Shown: positions 35,769 to 46,199 of the stretch, one piece after another
Numbering within the stretch: the first letter of the stretch is position 1
Layout of the letters: each line of letters begins with the position of its first letter
Source: Microbacterium testaceum StLB037
Lineage (GTDB): Bacteria > Actinomycetota > Actinomycetes > Actinomycetales > Microbacteriaceae
Assembly: GCF_008763945.1 (NCBI RefSeq)
Contig: NZ_VTQH01000002.1
Coordinates: forward strand, 674,578 to 738,577
Reading direction: 5' to 3'
Length of the DNA stretch: 64,000 nt
Made by a program: the position numbers and the translations under genes
Notes under the pieces: generated by a model
Seen by the model: the letters and a program-made list of their open reading frames with translations, nothing else
What the model was told of the DNA's origin: nothing
The model's database searches: none

Positions 35769-36590
35769 TCAGAGCGAGGTCACCACGCTGAACACCGTGA
35801 TCAAGATCCCCACCGGCACGATCAGGGCGGCCGGGGCGATCGCGATCCCGATCCACACCCACCGCGGCAGGCTGCGCTTGAGCCGACGCCCCTCCGGACC
35901 GACGGATGCCGAGAGTCCGGGCACCGCGCGGTCATCGCTGTATCCGTCGGTCTGCGTCCACGCCTTCGCGCCCACAGTGTCCCGGATTCGCGCGAAACGC
36001 TCCCACACCGCGGGGTCGTGCAGGTCGAAGCCGCCCGGGCGGTAGACGATCAGCATGTCGTCGCGCACCTCCACGTCGAGGTCGCCCGTCTCATCGATGA
36101 GCAGCGCCATCAGATCGGGCGTGAAGACGTACAGGGCGTCGCGCTCGTACCCTTTCGGCGCGAAGAGGTGGAAATGCGTGTCGAAGTCCCCCTCGAGCAA
36201 GAGTCGCTGATTCCGCCGAGGCTGATGCTGAAGAGACGACAGGATGCCGTTGTTGCTCCGCGCATCGAGCACGAAATGCGGCAGATGCCGGGGCAACCGG
36301 ATCGCCAGGTAGCCGAGGTTGATGTTCTTCACCGGCATGTTCACCGAGACGCTCGTGCGAATCGTGACGATCCCGCTCTGGCGAACGTTCTCGGCCGTGC
36401 GCGCCCCGCCGACGATCCGGCCGACCTCCCAGTCCGGTCCGGCGATGCGGTCCTGGACGTTGCCCGCCGTGGCGTACTCCCACATGTCGCCCGAGAGCGC
36501 GGGGGGCTCCGCGGTGGGCTGATAGCTCCAGCCGTTCGCCGCGGCGAAGGAGGCGAGGTCGTCGATGCGGGTGGGTTCGGGGGTGGTCAC
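35769..36590 (-). CDS. Membrane-anchored protein of unknown function
   Basis: This 273-residue protein is mostly soluble, with one C-terminal helix (about 245-270) anchoring it with the N-terminus in the cytoplasm. It is rich in aromatic and acidic residues and has no motif I recognise. The GTG start at 36590 has TAGGGT seven bases upstream, so it is probably a leaderless transcript. It is the third of three unrecognised minus-strand genes beside the toxin-antitoxin pair. The roughly 170 bases between it and the toxin gene hold nothing I can name. Confidence 0.7.
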   Translation of the reverse strand: MTTPEPTRIDDLASFAAANGWSYQPTAEPPALSGDMWEYATAGNVQDRIAGPDWEVGRIVGGARTAENVRQSGIVTIRTSVSVNMPVKNINLGYLAIRLPRHLPHFVLDARSNNGILSSLQHQPRRNQRLLLEGDFDTHFHLFAPKGYERDALYVFTPDLMALLIDETGDLDVEVRDDMLIVYRPGGFDLHDPAVWERFARIRDTVGAKAWTQTDGYSDDRAVPGLSASVGPEGRRLKRSLPRWVWIGIAIAPAALIVPVGILITVFSVVTSL

Positions 36591-36613
36591 TCGCCCGACC
36601 CTAGCGGGGCGCC

Positions 36614-37033
36614 TCAGAAGTCCTCATCCCTCAGCCCGAGCTCGTCCCAGCGACGCGCCACGACCTCCCCGGCCAGTTTCTCGAGCTCGAACCTTCGCGG
36701 AGCGCCATGCTTGTTCGCGGATGCGCGGCGCCACAGGAAGCGCTGCCCCACCGTCACACTCGGCAAGTGGTAGTCGAGAAAGCCGGCGTCGATCTCACGG
36801 AGGGTGTACCACCCCGGCCCGTAGTCCTCGAAGGGAAGTTCCTTCTGTCCGTCGGGCCAAACGACCAGGAACCACAACCACGGAGCCCGTCGCGGCCACG
36901 CCATTTCGAGGACGACGCAGGCGAGATGGCCGTGCGGCTCGCCGTCGACCGAGAGCGTCCAGACCGCGCGGTGGTAGGAACGCAATGACGTATCGGCGGG
37001 CTCGTAGATCCGAGGCTGGCCATCCGCGTCCAT
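36614..37033 (-). CDS. Hypothetical protein (139 residues)
   Basis: A compact, Trp-rich protein (WPRRAPWLWFLVVWPDGQ, and 'GWYTLREIDAGFLDYH') with no signal peptide or membrane helix. I do not recognise a domain. ATG 37033 is chosen over GTG 37036 because GAAGGG is suitably spaced. The Trp-rich, single-domain form resembles some immunity or adaptor proteins, but that is only an impression. Confidence 0.6.
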   Translation of the reverse strand: MDADGQPRIYEPADTSLRSYHRAVWTLSVDGEPHGHLACVVLEMAWPRRAPWLWFLVVWPDGQKELPFEDYGPGWYTLREIDAGFLDYHLPSVTVGQRFLWRRASANKHGAPRRFELEKLAGEVVARRWDELGLRDEDF

Positions 37034-37135
37034 CACCTGTCGCCCTTCACTCGTAGTTCAGCAGGTCGTAGCGAACCAGAGTCGACGCCCCACCATCGTC
37101 CGAGATCCAATGTCCTATGCGCTCGGCTCCCCCGT

Positions 37136-37474
37136 TCACCCCTGATGCTCGCTTCCGAGCGGCCACGGCTCGTAGTGCACGTCGGCGAATGCGGCGACCT
37201 CCTGCTGCAAGCGCTTCGCGATCCCCGCGCCCGCCTCACCCCAGGCTTCGCGAGCGGCATCGCTCTTCCACCCGTCGAACGGGTCGAACTGCGACTCCCA
37301 CAACGTGTTCCACTCGGCGATCTCCCGCGTCAGCGCCTCTGAGAGACCGTACATCTCGGGGGTCGTCGTGTATCCGACATCCCAGGTGGGCGTCGAGTTC
37401 TCCCAGAGCGGCCAGTCACGCGTGTAGTCCGGGAAGAGCCGGATCACACGACGAGGAGGGGGGATCTGCGCCAT
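37136..37474 (-). CDS. Hypothetical protein (112 residues)
   Basis: A small acidic protein containing [15 protein letters not shown] and '[11 protein letters not shown]'. Short actinobacterial proteins with an 'LFPDY..DWPLW' start recur as uncharacterised families. TAGTCT lies seven bases upstream of the ATG, supporting a leaderless start. It is the first gene of the three-gene unknown cluster. No function is assigned. Confidence 0.65.
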   Translation of the reverse strand: MAQIPPPRRVIRLFPDYTRDWPLWENSTPTWDVGYTTTPEMYGLSEALTREIAEWNTLWESQFDPFDGWKSDAAREAWGEAGAGIAKRLQQEVAAFADVHYEPWPLGSEHQG

Positions 37475-37525
37475 GGCGTCGAGACTATCCCCGGGCCCCG
37501 CCGCGTCGACCGGGGCGAATGCCGC

Positions 37526-38599
37526 TCAGTTGTTGAAGCGGAACTCCACCACGTCGCCGTCCTGCATGACGTAATCCTTGCCCTCGAGGCGGGCCTTGCC
37601 CTTCGCGCGGGCCTCGGCGACCGACCCTAGCTCGACGAGGTCGTCGAACGAGATGACCTCGGCCTTGATGAAGCCCTTTTCGAAGTCGGTGTGGATGACA
37701 CCGGCCGCCTGCGGCGCCTTGGCACCCTGCGGGATCGTCCAGGCGCGCGCTTCCTTCGGACCGGCCGTGAGGTAGGTCTGCAGGCCCAGCGTGTCGAACC
37801 CGATGCGGGCGAGCTGGTCGAGACCCGACTCGTCCTGGCCGGTCGATGCGAGCAACTCGGCCGCGTCCTCGGGGTCGAGGTCGATCAGCTCCGACTCGAT
37901 CTTCGCGTCGAGGAACACGGCCTTCGCGGGGGCGACGAGCGCGGCGAGCTCGTCCTTGCGCGCCTGATCCGTGAGCACGGCCTCATCCACGTTGAAGACG
38001 AAGATGAAGGGCTTGGCGGTGAGCAGCCCCAGCTCGCGGATGGGCGAGAGGTCGATTCCGGATGCCGAGAGCAGCACGCCGCGCAGAAGGGCGTCCTGCG
38101 CGGCCTTGGCGGCGTCGAGCACCGAGGGGTCGAGCTTCTTGCCCTTGACCTCCTTCTCGTAGCGAGTGATCGCCTTCTCGAGCGTCTGGAGGTCGGCGAG
38201 CTGCAGCTCGGCATTGATGGTCTCCATGTCGTTGGCCGGGTTGACCGAACCGTCGACGTGGACCACGTCGTCGTCGGCGAATCCGCGGACGACCTGGGCG
38301 ATGGCATCCGCTTCTCGGATGTTCGCGAGGAACTGGTTGCCGAGGCCCTCGCCCTCGCTCGCCCCGCGGACGATGCCGGCGATGTCGACGAACGACACCG
38401 CAGCGGGCACGAGCCGCTCGCTGCCGAACACGTCGGCGAGCTTCTGCAGGCGCACATCGGGCAGGTTCACGACCCCGACGTTGGGCTCGATGGTGGCGAA
38501 CGGGTAGTTCGCCGCGAGCACCGAGTTCTTGGTCAGAGCGTTGAAGAGGGTCGACTTTCCGACGTTGGGAAGGCCGACGATTCCGATGGTAAGAGCCAC
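37526..38599 (-). CDS. ychF: Redox-regulated ATPase YchF (Obg-family P-loop protein)
   Basis: A 357-residue protein. G1 loop GLPNVGKST at 9-17, '[12 protein letters not shown]' (G3 region) and a non-canonical G4 'FNVDE', which explains the preference for ATP over GTP. The C-terminal TGS-like domain ends '[13 protein letters not shown]'. YchF associates with ribosomes and modulates stress responses and leaderless mRNA translation in E. coli. The GTG start has TAACCT eight bases upstream. Confidence 0.97.
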   Translation of the reverse strand: MALTIGIVGLPNVGKSTLFNALTKNSVLAANYPFATIEPNVGVVNLPDVRLQKLADVFGSERLVPAAVSFVDIAGIVRGASEGEGLGNQFLANIREADAIAQVVRGFADDDVVHVDGSVNPANDMETINAELQLADLQTLEKAITRYEKEVKGKKLDPSVLDAAKAAQDALLRGVLLSASGIDLSPIRELGLLTAKPFIFVFNVDEAVLTDQARKDELAALVAPAKAVFLDAKIESELIDLDPEDAAELLASTGQDESGLDQLARIGFDTLGLQTYLTAGPKEARAWTIPQGAKAPQAAGVIHTDFEKGFIKAEVISFDDLVELGSVAEARAKGKARLEGKDYVMQDGDVVEFRFNN

Positions 38600-38639
38600 G
38601 GGAGTCCAGGTTACCCGGCCCGGAGCCCGCTCACCCGCG

Positions 38640-39389
38640 TCACGGCCGCCGCGCGCGGAACGCGTGGGTCACGTACGGCAGGGCGACCGAGCCTCCGTCG
38701 GCGAGTTCGGGAACGGATGCCACGACCCCGTCGACCGCGGCCTCGATACCCGCGCGCTTGTCGGGGCTGGCCGTGATGATGTCGCTGCGCGAGACGACGA
38801 GGTCGCGCAACTGCGGCAGGGTGATCTGCCGCTCCCACGACCACTCGCGGTGCTCCAGCCCCTCGTACGGCTCCGCCACGCGTGGTCCGGTCGTGGCGAG
38901 AAGCACCTCGGCGTTGGAGCCACCCATTGCCTCGGTGAGCCGTCGCACCCAATCGACACGGTCGTCGCGGATGTTCCAGACGAGCCCGAGCACTCCCCCG
39001 CTCCGCAGCACGCGGGCGGTTTCGAGGGATGCCGGCTCGACGTCGACCCAGTGCCAGGCCTGCCCCATCACGACGGCGTCCAGGCCGGAATCCGGCAGCG
39101 GCAGATTCTCGGCCGTGCCGACGAACGTGGGCACACCGCGCGCGTTCTCTCGCAGGGTCGCGAGCATGTCGGCATCCGGATCGACCGCCACCACGTCGGC
39201 GCCGAGTTCGACGACGGCCCGCGTGAGCTTGCCGGTGCCTGCGCCGACATCGGCGACGCGCAGCGCGCGACCGGGCTCGCGCACGGGTTCGAGCAGCCAC
39301 GCCACGGCCTCGGCGGGATACCCCGGACGCCCGGACTCATAGGCGGAGGCCGCCTGCCCGAACGAGGTCGACTTCTCGCGATCGGTCAT
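38640..39389 (-). CDS. Class I SAM-dependent methyltransferase
   Basis: A 249-residue protein beginning MTDREKSTSFGQAASAYESG. The SAM-binding motif I is VADVGAGTGKLTRAV, with the acidic residue in 'VAVDPDADML', and 'VVMGQAWHWVDVEPA' follows. It matches the methyltransferase type 11 family; the substrate is unknown. ATG 39389 is supported by TAGGGT seven bases upstream; the longer frame is unsupported. Confidence 0.87.
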   Translation of the reverse strand: MTDREKSTSFGQAASAYESGRPGYPAEAVAWLLEPVREPGRALRVADVGAGTGKLTRAVVELGADVVAVDPDADMLATLRENARGVPTFVGTAENLPLPDSGLDAVVMGQAWHWVDVEPASLETARVLRSGGVLGLVWNIRDDRVDWVRRLTEAMGGSNAEVLLATTGPRVAEPYEGLEHREWSWERQITLPQLRDLVVSRSDIITASPDKRAGIEAAVDGVVASVPELADGGSVALPYVTHAFRARRP

Positions 39390-39498
39390 GCCCCCGACCC
39401 TACGCCGCCCCTCCGACATGGCATCCGTCGGCGGACCGGATGCCGCCGACCCCGGCGCGCCTCTTCGTCCCCACGGGAGCGCGGGTGAGGGTGGAGAT

Positions 39499-40092
39499 GT
39501 GGCTCTGGATTTCACCGCGATCGACTTCGAAACGGCGAACTCCAGCGGTGCGTCCGCGTGCGCGGTGGGTCTCGCCCGGGTGCGCAACGGCCGCGTGGTC
39601 GCGACGGCGGCCTGGCTGATCAAACCGCCGGCCGGTCACGACCACTTCGCTCCCATCAACGTGGGTATCCACGGCATCCAACCGTCCGATGTCGCGAACG
39701 CGCTGGGCTGGTCGGCGCAGCTCGAGCGCCTCACCGCCTTCGCCGGCGCCGACGTGCTCGTCGCGCATAACGCGGGCTTCGACATGTCGGTCCTGCGCCG
39801 CGCGTGCGCCGCCACCGGCGACGAATGCCCGCCCTACCGCTACATGTGCAGCGTGCAGATGTCGCGCAAGACGTACACGCTCGACTCGTACCGCCTGCCG
39901 CTGGTCGCCGCCGAAGCGGGCTGCTCGCCCTTCGCGCACCACGATGCCCTCGCCGACGCCGTGGCCTGCGCCGAGATCACGATCGACTGCGCGCGCCGCG
40001 CGGGTGTCGACGACGTGCATGCCCTCGCCGCGCACCTGGGCGTGCGCGTCTCGCAGATCGCCGCAGAACCCGTCGAGCGCGCGGTCGCCTGA
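39499..40092 (+). CDS. DnaQ-like 3'-5' exonuclease (DEDDh)
   Basis: A 197-residue protein. The Exo I motif is D9-F-E11 (TAIDFETAN), Exo II is 'AHNAGFDMSVL' and Exo III is 'HHDALADAVACA', with the DEDDh histidine. Family members trim DNA or RNA; this short, free-standing form is probably a repair or proofreading-like nuclease rather than a polymerase subunit. GTG 39499 is chosen because GAGG lies nine bases upstream and the family starts here. Confidence 0.87.
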   Translation: MALDFTAIDFETANSSGASACAVGLARVRNGRVVATAAWLIKPPAGHDHFAPINVGIHGIQPSDVANALGWSAQLERLTAFAGADVLVAHNAGFDMSVLRRACAATGDECPPYRYMCSVQMSRKTYTLDSYRLPLVAAEAGCSPFAHHDALADAVACAEITIDCARRAGVDDVHALAAHLGVRVSQIAAEPVERAVA

Positions 40093-40146
40093 GCTCCACC
40101 GGCCCGTCTTTCCGCCGATGTCGGAGGTCTGGTGCAAGCTGACCCC

Positions 40147-41481
40147 ATGGATGCCATCGCCCTCCTCCTCGTGATCATCGCCCTCGCCGTCGGCGTCGCC
40201 GGCGGGTGGTTCGTGGGTTCGTCGCGTAGTGCTGCCCGTGCCGCCGCCGAGCAGCACGCCCTCGGTGCGCGGGTGGCCGCGGCAGAGACGGCGCGGGCGG
40301 GCGTTCAGGCGCAGCTCGAACACCAGGTCACGTTGTACCGAGAGCTCGTGGCCCAGTCACGAGCCGACCAGGCGGCACGCGAAGAGCGCGAGCGGCGCGA
40401 GCAGACGGTCCTCCGCGCTCTCGACCCGGTGCGCGAGACGCTCGACACCATGCAGCGCAAGGTCGACGGCCTCGAACGCGATCGGGTCGAGCAGTACACC
40501 GCCCTCGGCGAGCAGCTACGCCTGTCGCGCGAGGCCGACGAGGCACTGCGCGCGACCACCGAATCGCTCGCCTCGGCCATGCGCTCCGGGACCACGCGGG
40601 GCGTCTGGGGAGAGACGCAGCTTCGCCGGGTCGTCGAGGCCGCCGGGCTCACGCGCTACGTCGACTTCGACCTGCAGGCGGCGATCTCGAGCGACGCGGG
40701 AGCCGGGCGCCCCGACATGGTGGTGCGCCTCCCCGGTGGAAAGTCTCTGGCGGTGGATGCCAAGGTCCCCCTCGACGCGTACCTGCAGGCCAGCGCCATC
40801 CCGGTGACGGCGCACGGCGACGAGGGCGCCCGTCGCTCCGCCCTTCTGACCAAGCACGCTCGCGCCGTGCGGGCACACGTCGACGCCCTCGCGAAGAAGG
40901 CGTACTGGGCGGGTCTGACCACGAGCCCGGAGTTCGTCGTGTGCTTCCTGCCGAGCGAGTCGCTGCTCGCCTCGGCCCTCGACGAAGACCCCACTCTGCT
41001 CGACTACGCCTTCACCCGTCGCGTCGCCCTCGCTTCCCCGGTCAACCTGTGGGCCGTGCTCAAAACTGTCGCGTTCACCTGGACGCAGCAAGACGTCTCC
41101 GATGAGGCGCGCACGCTCTTCGCGCTCGGCACCGAGCTCTACGAACGTGTCGGCAAGCTGGCCGAGCACGCCAACGACCTTCGTCGTGCCATCGAAAGGA
41201 CGGTCGACAGCTACAATCGCTTCGCCGGCTCTCTGGAGTCGCGCGTGCTCGTCACGGCACGCAAGTTCCCGGGGATCGACGAGACGAAGCTCGACGCGGT
41301 CGCCGCGCCCGTGGCCCTCGAGGCGACCCCCCGCCGCTGGACGGCACCCGAGATGATCGCGCCTCGCGAGGGGCATGGCGAGAATGCTCTCCCACCGGTC
41401 GGCGACGACGGCGACCCCACCACGCGGGCCGACCTCGGCGCGATCCGCCAGCGAGCGGGGCTTTTCGAGGAGGGTTCTTGA
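40147..41481 (+). CDS. rmuC: RmuC family DNA recombination protein
   Basis: A 444-residue protein with an N-terminal membrane helix (about 3-22), a long coiled coil (about 30-130) and a nuclease-like C-terminal domain (GVWGETQLRRVVEAAGLTRY, VDAKVPLDAY, 'ASPVNLWAVLKTVAF'). RmuC limits inversion at short inverted repeats in E. coli; the mechanism is unclear. ATG 40147 (MDAIALLLVI) fits the family. The preceding AAGCT-type hexamer could support a leaderless start, but weakly. Confidence 0.93.
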   Translation: MDAIALLLVIIALAVGVAGGWFVGSSRSAARAAAEQHALGARVAAAETARAGVQAQLEHQVTLYRELVAQSRADQAAREERERREQTVLRALDPVRETLDTMQRKVDGLERDRVEQYTALGEQLRLSREADEALRATTESLASAMRSGTTRGVWGETQLRRVVEAAGLTRYVDFDLQAAISSDAGAGRPDMVVRLPGGKSLAVDAKVPLDAYLQASAIPVTAHGDEGARRSALLTKHARAVRAHVDALAKKAYWAGLTTSPEFVVCFLPSESLLASALDEDPTLLDYAFTRRVALASPVNLWAVLKTVAFTWTQQDVSDEARTLFALGTELYERVGKLAEHANDLRRAIERTVDSYNRFAGSLESRVLVTARKFPGIDETKLDAVAAPVALEATPRRWTAPEMIAPREGHGENALPPVGDDGDPTTRADLGAIRQRAGLFEEGS

Positions 41482-41514
41482 GGAAAGGGCCCGGTCGTGA
41501 CGCGCCCGCGAGGC

Positions 41515-41724
41515 TCAGGCCCCGCCGGGGACCCAGCTCAGCAGGCTCACCACGGCCGCGGAGACACCGACGAAGGCGCCCACCATCCACCACGCGCTGA
41601 CCTCGTGGCCCTCGTCACGCCGGACGCGGAGAAGCACGTCGGGGCGGCGCGCAGGGTCGACTGCGCTGGCGATGACCGCCTGTGCACCTGTCTGAGGTGC
41701 GGCCTGGTTCGTCGGAGCTGCCAT
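41515..41724 (-). CDS. Small single-pass membrane protein of unknown function
   Basis: A 69-residue protein with a polar N-terminal half and one hydrophobic segment near the C-terminus (WWMVGAFVGVSAAVVSLLSW). The ATG at 41724 follows GAAGGGGG at good distance, which supports translation. No family recognised. Its gene is convergent with rmuC. Confidence 0.6.
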   Translation of the reverse strand: MAAPTNQAAPQTGAQAVIASAVDPARRPDVLLRVRRDEGHEVSAWWMVGAFVGVSAAVVSLLSWVPGGA

Positions 41725-41928
41725 GGACGATCCCCCTTCGGGTCTCGGAAGAACACAGCGTCGCCGTTGACACTCCTAGAGATTCTGCCAGACGCCCCCT
41801 GAGACACCGGTCACGCTTGCGTCACGACACGCCCGGCTGTATCTGCGCATCCGGGCCTCGACCGCGCGTCGCGGCACGCGAGCGACAGCGCACACAGCGC
41901 CGAAGCGGAAGCGCTCAGCGCCCCGGCG

Positions 41929-42918
41929 TCACAGCCACTTCGAGGTCAGGTGCTCCGACGAGATGCGGCGGAGCGTTCCCGACGCACCCCGGAGCACCAC
42001 ACTCTCGGTGTAGATGAAGTCGCCGTCGCGGCGCACGCCCTGCACGAGCTGGCCGTCGGTGACGCCCGTGGCCACAAAGATCGTGTTCTTGCCCTTCACC
42101 AGGCCATCGGCCTCGTAGACCTGGCCGTCGACGTCGAGGCCGGCATCCCGACCCTTCTCCTTCTCGTCGTCGGTGCGCGGGGCGAGCACGCCCTGGATGT
42201 GACCGCCCAACGCCTTGATCGCGCACGCGGTCACGATGCCCTCGGGGCTCCCGCCGATGCCGACGCACATGTCGGTGCGGGCGTTGTGACGAGCGGCGTT
42301 GATACCGCCGGCGACGTCGCCGTCGCTCATGAGGCGGGTGCCCGCACCGGCCTCACGGATGTCGGCGATGAGTTTCTCGTGGCGCGGACGGTTCAGCACC
42401 GACACGACGATCTCATCGACCGGCTTTCCCAGCGCCTTCGCCAGCAGGCGGATGTTCTCGGCGATGGGCAGGCGGATGTCGACGACGCCCACACCCGCGG
42501 GGCCGGTGACGAGCTTGTCCATGTAGAAGACGCTCGAGGCGTCGAGCATGGTGCCCTGGTCCGAAACGGCGATGACCGAGAGCGCGTTCTGTCGACCGGC
42601 GGCCGTCAGCGAGGTCCCGTCGATAGGGTCGACGGCCACGTCGCACTGGGGTCCGCGGCCGCTGCCGACGCGCTCCCCGTTGTAGAGCATGGGCGCGTTG
42701 TCCTTCTCGCCCTCGCCGATGACGATCGTGCCGTCGAAGTTGACAGTGCTGAAGAACGCGCGCATCGCGTCGACGGCCGCCCCGTCGGCGGCCTCCTTGT
42801 CGCCCCGACCGATGAAGGGGACGGCGCGGATGGATGCCGCTTCGGTCGCTCTCACCAGCTCGAGCGCCAGGTTGCGGTCGGGGTGCAGAGGGCTCATGTC
42901 GGCAGTCAGGCTCACCAT
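41929..42918 (-). CDS. glpX: Fructose-1,6-bisphosphatase, class II (GlpX)
   Basis: A 329-residue lithium-sensitive-fold phosphatase that makes fructose 6-phosphate in gluconeogenesis. Motifs are IGEGEKDNAPMLYNGE, DPIDGTSLT and 'GIGGSPEGIVTACA'. In actinobacteria GlpX is usually the main FBPase. TACAGT lies six bases upstream of the ATG (leaderless). Its gene is divergent from fba, so the two enzymes acting on fructose 1,6-bisphosphate share a ~180-base control region. Confidence 0.96.
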   Translation of the reverse strand: MVSLTADMSPLHPDRNLALELVRATEAASIRAVPFIGRGDKEAADGAAVDAMRAFFSTVNFDGTIVIGEGEKDNAPMLYNGERVGSGRGPQCDVAVDPIDGTSLTAAGRQNALSVIAVSDQGTMLDASSVFYMDKLVTGPAGVGVVDIRLPIAENIRLLAKALGKPVDEIVVSVLNRPRHEKLIADIREAGAGTRLMSDGDVAGGINAARHNARTDMCVGIGGSPEGIVTACAIKALGGHIQGVLAPRTDDEKEKGRDAGLDVDGQVYEADGLVKGKNTIFVATGVTDGQLVQGVRRDGDFIYTESVVLRGASGTLRRISSEHLTSKWL

Positions 42919-43056
42919 GGGGCCACTGTATCCAGCGAACCGTGGACAATCGCGAGATTTGACCGGACGTGCAGCGAAGGAATCGACGTTCTTAACGGAT
43001 CAGCAGAACCGCCCGGTTCCTGCCGCGCCCACGCCGTCACGATCCGGCGGCTTCGC

Positions 43057-43062
43057 TAGAGT
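43057..43062 (+). promoter_or_regulatory. Probable -10 element of fba
   Basis: TAGAGT on the plus strand would start transcription near 43069, leaving a short leader that includes the AAGGAG ribosome-binding site. No clear -35 match. Confidence 0.5.
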
Positions 43063-43095
43063 GACGGTGTCCCGACAACACCAAGGAGCACCTCC

Positions 43096-44124
<1,029 letters not shown>

Positions 44125-44139
44125 CACCGCGTCATCCCG

Positions 44140-44169
44140 CGAACGCCTCGGCTCCGGCCGGGGCGTTCG
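44140..44169 (+). terminator. Terminator of fba
   Basis: CGAACGCCTCGGC, loop TCCG, GCCGGGGCGTTCG, with one G-T pair. The ~210 bases that follow, up to the MOSC gene, are GC-rich with small C-rich direct repeats (CCACCCGCC) and no gene I can support. Confidence 0.8.
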
Positions 44170-44380
44170 TCGTTTCCGGATGCCAGAACCCGAGCCACCG
44201 CGAGCACAACGGCGGGCCCGCCCGGCGACACGCCGCGCCCCCGCCACCGCAACCGGCGCGTCGGGCGAACGCGCCGCCGTTGGGTACACGCCTACGCCCG
44301 CGCCACAGACCACCCGCCCTACAGGCGGCCGCCCCACAGGCCACCCGCCGCACAAACCCCGGCAGGGCCGAACGCCCGCC

Positions 44381-44926
44381 TCAGGCGCGGTACATCTCGA
44401 GCACCGTCGGCGCCCCCGCGGGCGAGGACAGCACCTCGATGGCATCCCCCGCTCGAATCTCGCCGGCACGGCGGACGCGCAGGTAAGCGCCCAGGCGCCC
44501 CTCGTCGGAGAAGCGCTTGACCCACCCCCGGGCCGCCGACCCGCCGACCCAGCGAGCGAACGTCGCGCAGGGCGTGCGCGGCGAGGTGACCTCGACCTCG
44601 ACGGTGTCGCCGATGCGCCAGACCTCGCCGATGCGCGCGCCGTTGACGTCGAGACCCTCGACCCGCAGGTTCTCGCCGAACCACCCGGGGTGCAGCTCGC
44701 GACCGAGCTCCGACTCCCAGAACGCCGCATCCTCGGCGGCGTAGGCGTAGACCGCCTGATCGGGCCCACCGTGGTGCTTGCGGCTCGCCTGGACGTCGGA
44801 ACGGATGCCGAGCGTGCCGACGCGCACGCTCCCCTCGAGGGCACGTTTGTCGATCGCCGTCACCCCGACCGACCCGGCGTCCGGGTGCAGGCTGTGGACG
44901 GCGCAGACAGCGACGAGGTGAGGCAT
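44381..44926 (-). CDS. MOSC domain-containing protein
   Basis: A 181-residue protein with the MOSC core: SVRVGTLGIRSDVQASRKHH, 'QAVYAY', 'GWFGENLRVEGLDVNGARIG' and 'PRTPCATFARWVG', the last with the conserved cysteine. It resembles YiiM-type proteins thought to handle molybdenum-cofactor-linked sulfur or N-hydroxylated compounds. TAGCAT six bases upstream of the ATG indicates a leaderless start. Confidence 0.9.
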   Translation of the reverse strand: MPHLVAVCAVHSLHPDAGSVGVTAIDKRALEGSVRVGTLGIRSDVQASRKHHGGPDQAVYAYAAEDAAFWESELGRELHPGWFGENLRVEGLDVNGARIGEVWRIGDTVEVEVTSPRTPCATFARWVGGSAARGWVKRFSDEGRLGAYLRVRRAGEIRAGDAIEVLSSPAGAPTVLEMYRA

Positions 44927-44970
44927 GCGTCGATGCTAGAGCGTCCTCCCTCGGCACGGGGGCACGAGAG

Positions 44971-45669
44971 TCAGCCGAACACCCGCCGCATCACGACCGT
45001 GTCGCCGTCGAGCGTGCGGATCTCGACCGCCCCGATGTCGGCGGCGGCGAGGTCGGTGCCGGCGCTCAGCTCGGTGGTCGAGCCGGGGTCGGCCCGCCAC
45101 GTCGACAGCACGCTCGTCGCACCCGAGTCGTCGGTGATCGCGAGGGCGTAGGGCCAGCCGCCGGGAGGGGCGTCGAGCACCTTCCCGGTGTACTGGCACA
45201 CGAGGTCGATGCGGGTACCCCAGGGCGCGGACGTGAGCTTCACCGACGCTTCCAGCGGCGCCCCGGCGACGTCGTCGAGCGCGTAGACCGTCCCCGACGA
45301 CTGCTGCACGGCGCTGGTGACGGCGAGCACGCTCGGCACCGCGACGGCGACAAGAGCGAGGGATGCCGCGAGCGTCCACACCGCGACACGGCGCTTCCGA
45401 CGTCGACGGGCGACCTCGACGACGCGGCCGCGCAGGGCGGGGTCGGGTGAGGCGAGGGGGATCGGCCCGGTCGTGGCGCTCAACGCGCGCGCCCGTTCGG
45501 GCGAGAGACGCGACAGCAGCCCCGCGGTGGGAGCGAGCTCGGCGACGGACGCGCGGCAGTCGGCGCATTCCGCCAGGTGGGCCTCGAACTCGGCGCGGTC
45601 CGAGGCGCCGAGCGCCCCGAGCACGTAGGCGCCGTCCGACATCGACAGGCGGTCGTGGTCGTCGTTCAT
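44971..45669 (-). CDS. Zinc-binding anti-sigma factor
   Basis: A 232-residue, single-pass membrane protein. The N-terminal anti-sigma domain has the zinc motif HLAECADC (H-x3-C-x2-C), a membrane helix follows at about 108-130, and an extracytoplasmic domain of about 100 residues (DUF-type, anti-sigma-K/RskA C-terminal-like) ends the protein. It would hold the cotranscribed sigma factor until an envelope signal. The ATGA overlap with the sigma gene (45666-45669) supports the pairing. Confidence 0.92.
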   Translation of the reverse strand: MNDDHDRLSMSDGAYVLGALGASDRAEFEAHLAECADCRASVAELAPTAGLLSRLSPERARALSATTGPIPLASPDPALRGRVVEVARRRRKRRVAVWTLAASLALVAVAVPSVLAVTSAVQQSSGTVYALDDVAGAPLEASVKLTSAPWGTRIDLVCQYTGKVLDAPPGGWPYALAITDDSGATSVLSTWRADPGSTTELSAGTDLAAADIGAVEIRTLDGDTVVMRRVFG

Positions 45670-46169
45670 CGGGTCACCCCCCTTTCCTGCAGCGCGAGCC
45701 GCAGTGCCCGCACGGCGTAATGCAGTCTCGATTTGACGGTTCCGGCCGGGATGCCGAGCTCCTCGGCCGCCTGCGCGACGCTGCGCCCGCCGTAGTAGGC
45801 GCTGACGATCACGGCGCGGTGATCCGGGGTGAGGGTCGCGAGGGCCTCCTCCACGAGGAGGGCGTCGAACATGGCGTCGGTGTCGTCGTCGCGGACGACC
45901 TCGGGCAGTTCGTCCACGGGGTGCTCGTGCCGCCGCCGGGCGCTGCGCGCCTCGTCGATGACGAGGTTGCGGGCCACGGTGTACATCCACGAGCGCAGCG
46001 TCGCCGGATCGTCGCTCATGACGCGCGGCGTCCGCCAGGCGCGCAGCAGCGTCTCCTGCACGACGTCGTCGGCCCCGGCGTGATCGCCGGTGAGGCTCAC
46101 GACGTACCGCCACACGGGGATCGCGTGCGTGTCGTACAGCGCGGTCAGCTGCGCGTGATCGTCTCGCAC
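45666..46169 (-). CDS. ECF RNA polymerase sigma factor
   Basis: A 167-residue sigma-70 family ECF factor. Region 2 is DDVVQETLLRAW with 'TVARNLVIDEARS', and region 4 is LGIPAGTVKSRLHYAVRALR. I chose GTG 46169 because GGAGAGGGG lies eight bases upstream; an in-frame ATG at 46214 would add 15 Arg-rich residues. The arrangement with the anti-sigma gene resembles SigK/RskA-type envelope-stress modules. Confidence 0.92.
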   Translation of the reverse strand: MRDDHAQLTALYDTHAIPVWRYVVSLTGDHAGADDVVQETLLRAWRTPRVMSDDPATLRSWMYTVARNLVIDEARSARRRHEHPVDELPEVVRDDDTDAMFDALLVEEALATLTPDHRAVIVSAYYGGRSVAQAAEELGIPAGTVKSRLHYAVRALRLALQERGVTR

Positions 46170-46199
46170 CGCGGCATCCCCTCTCCCTTTTCTTCTAGG

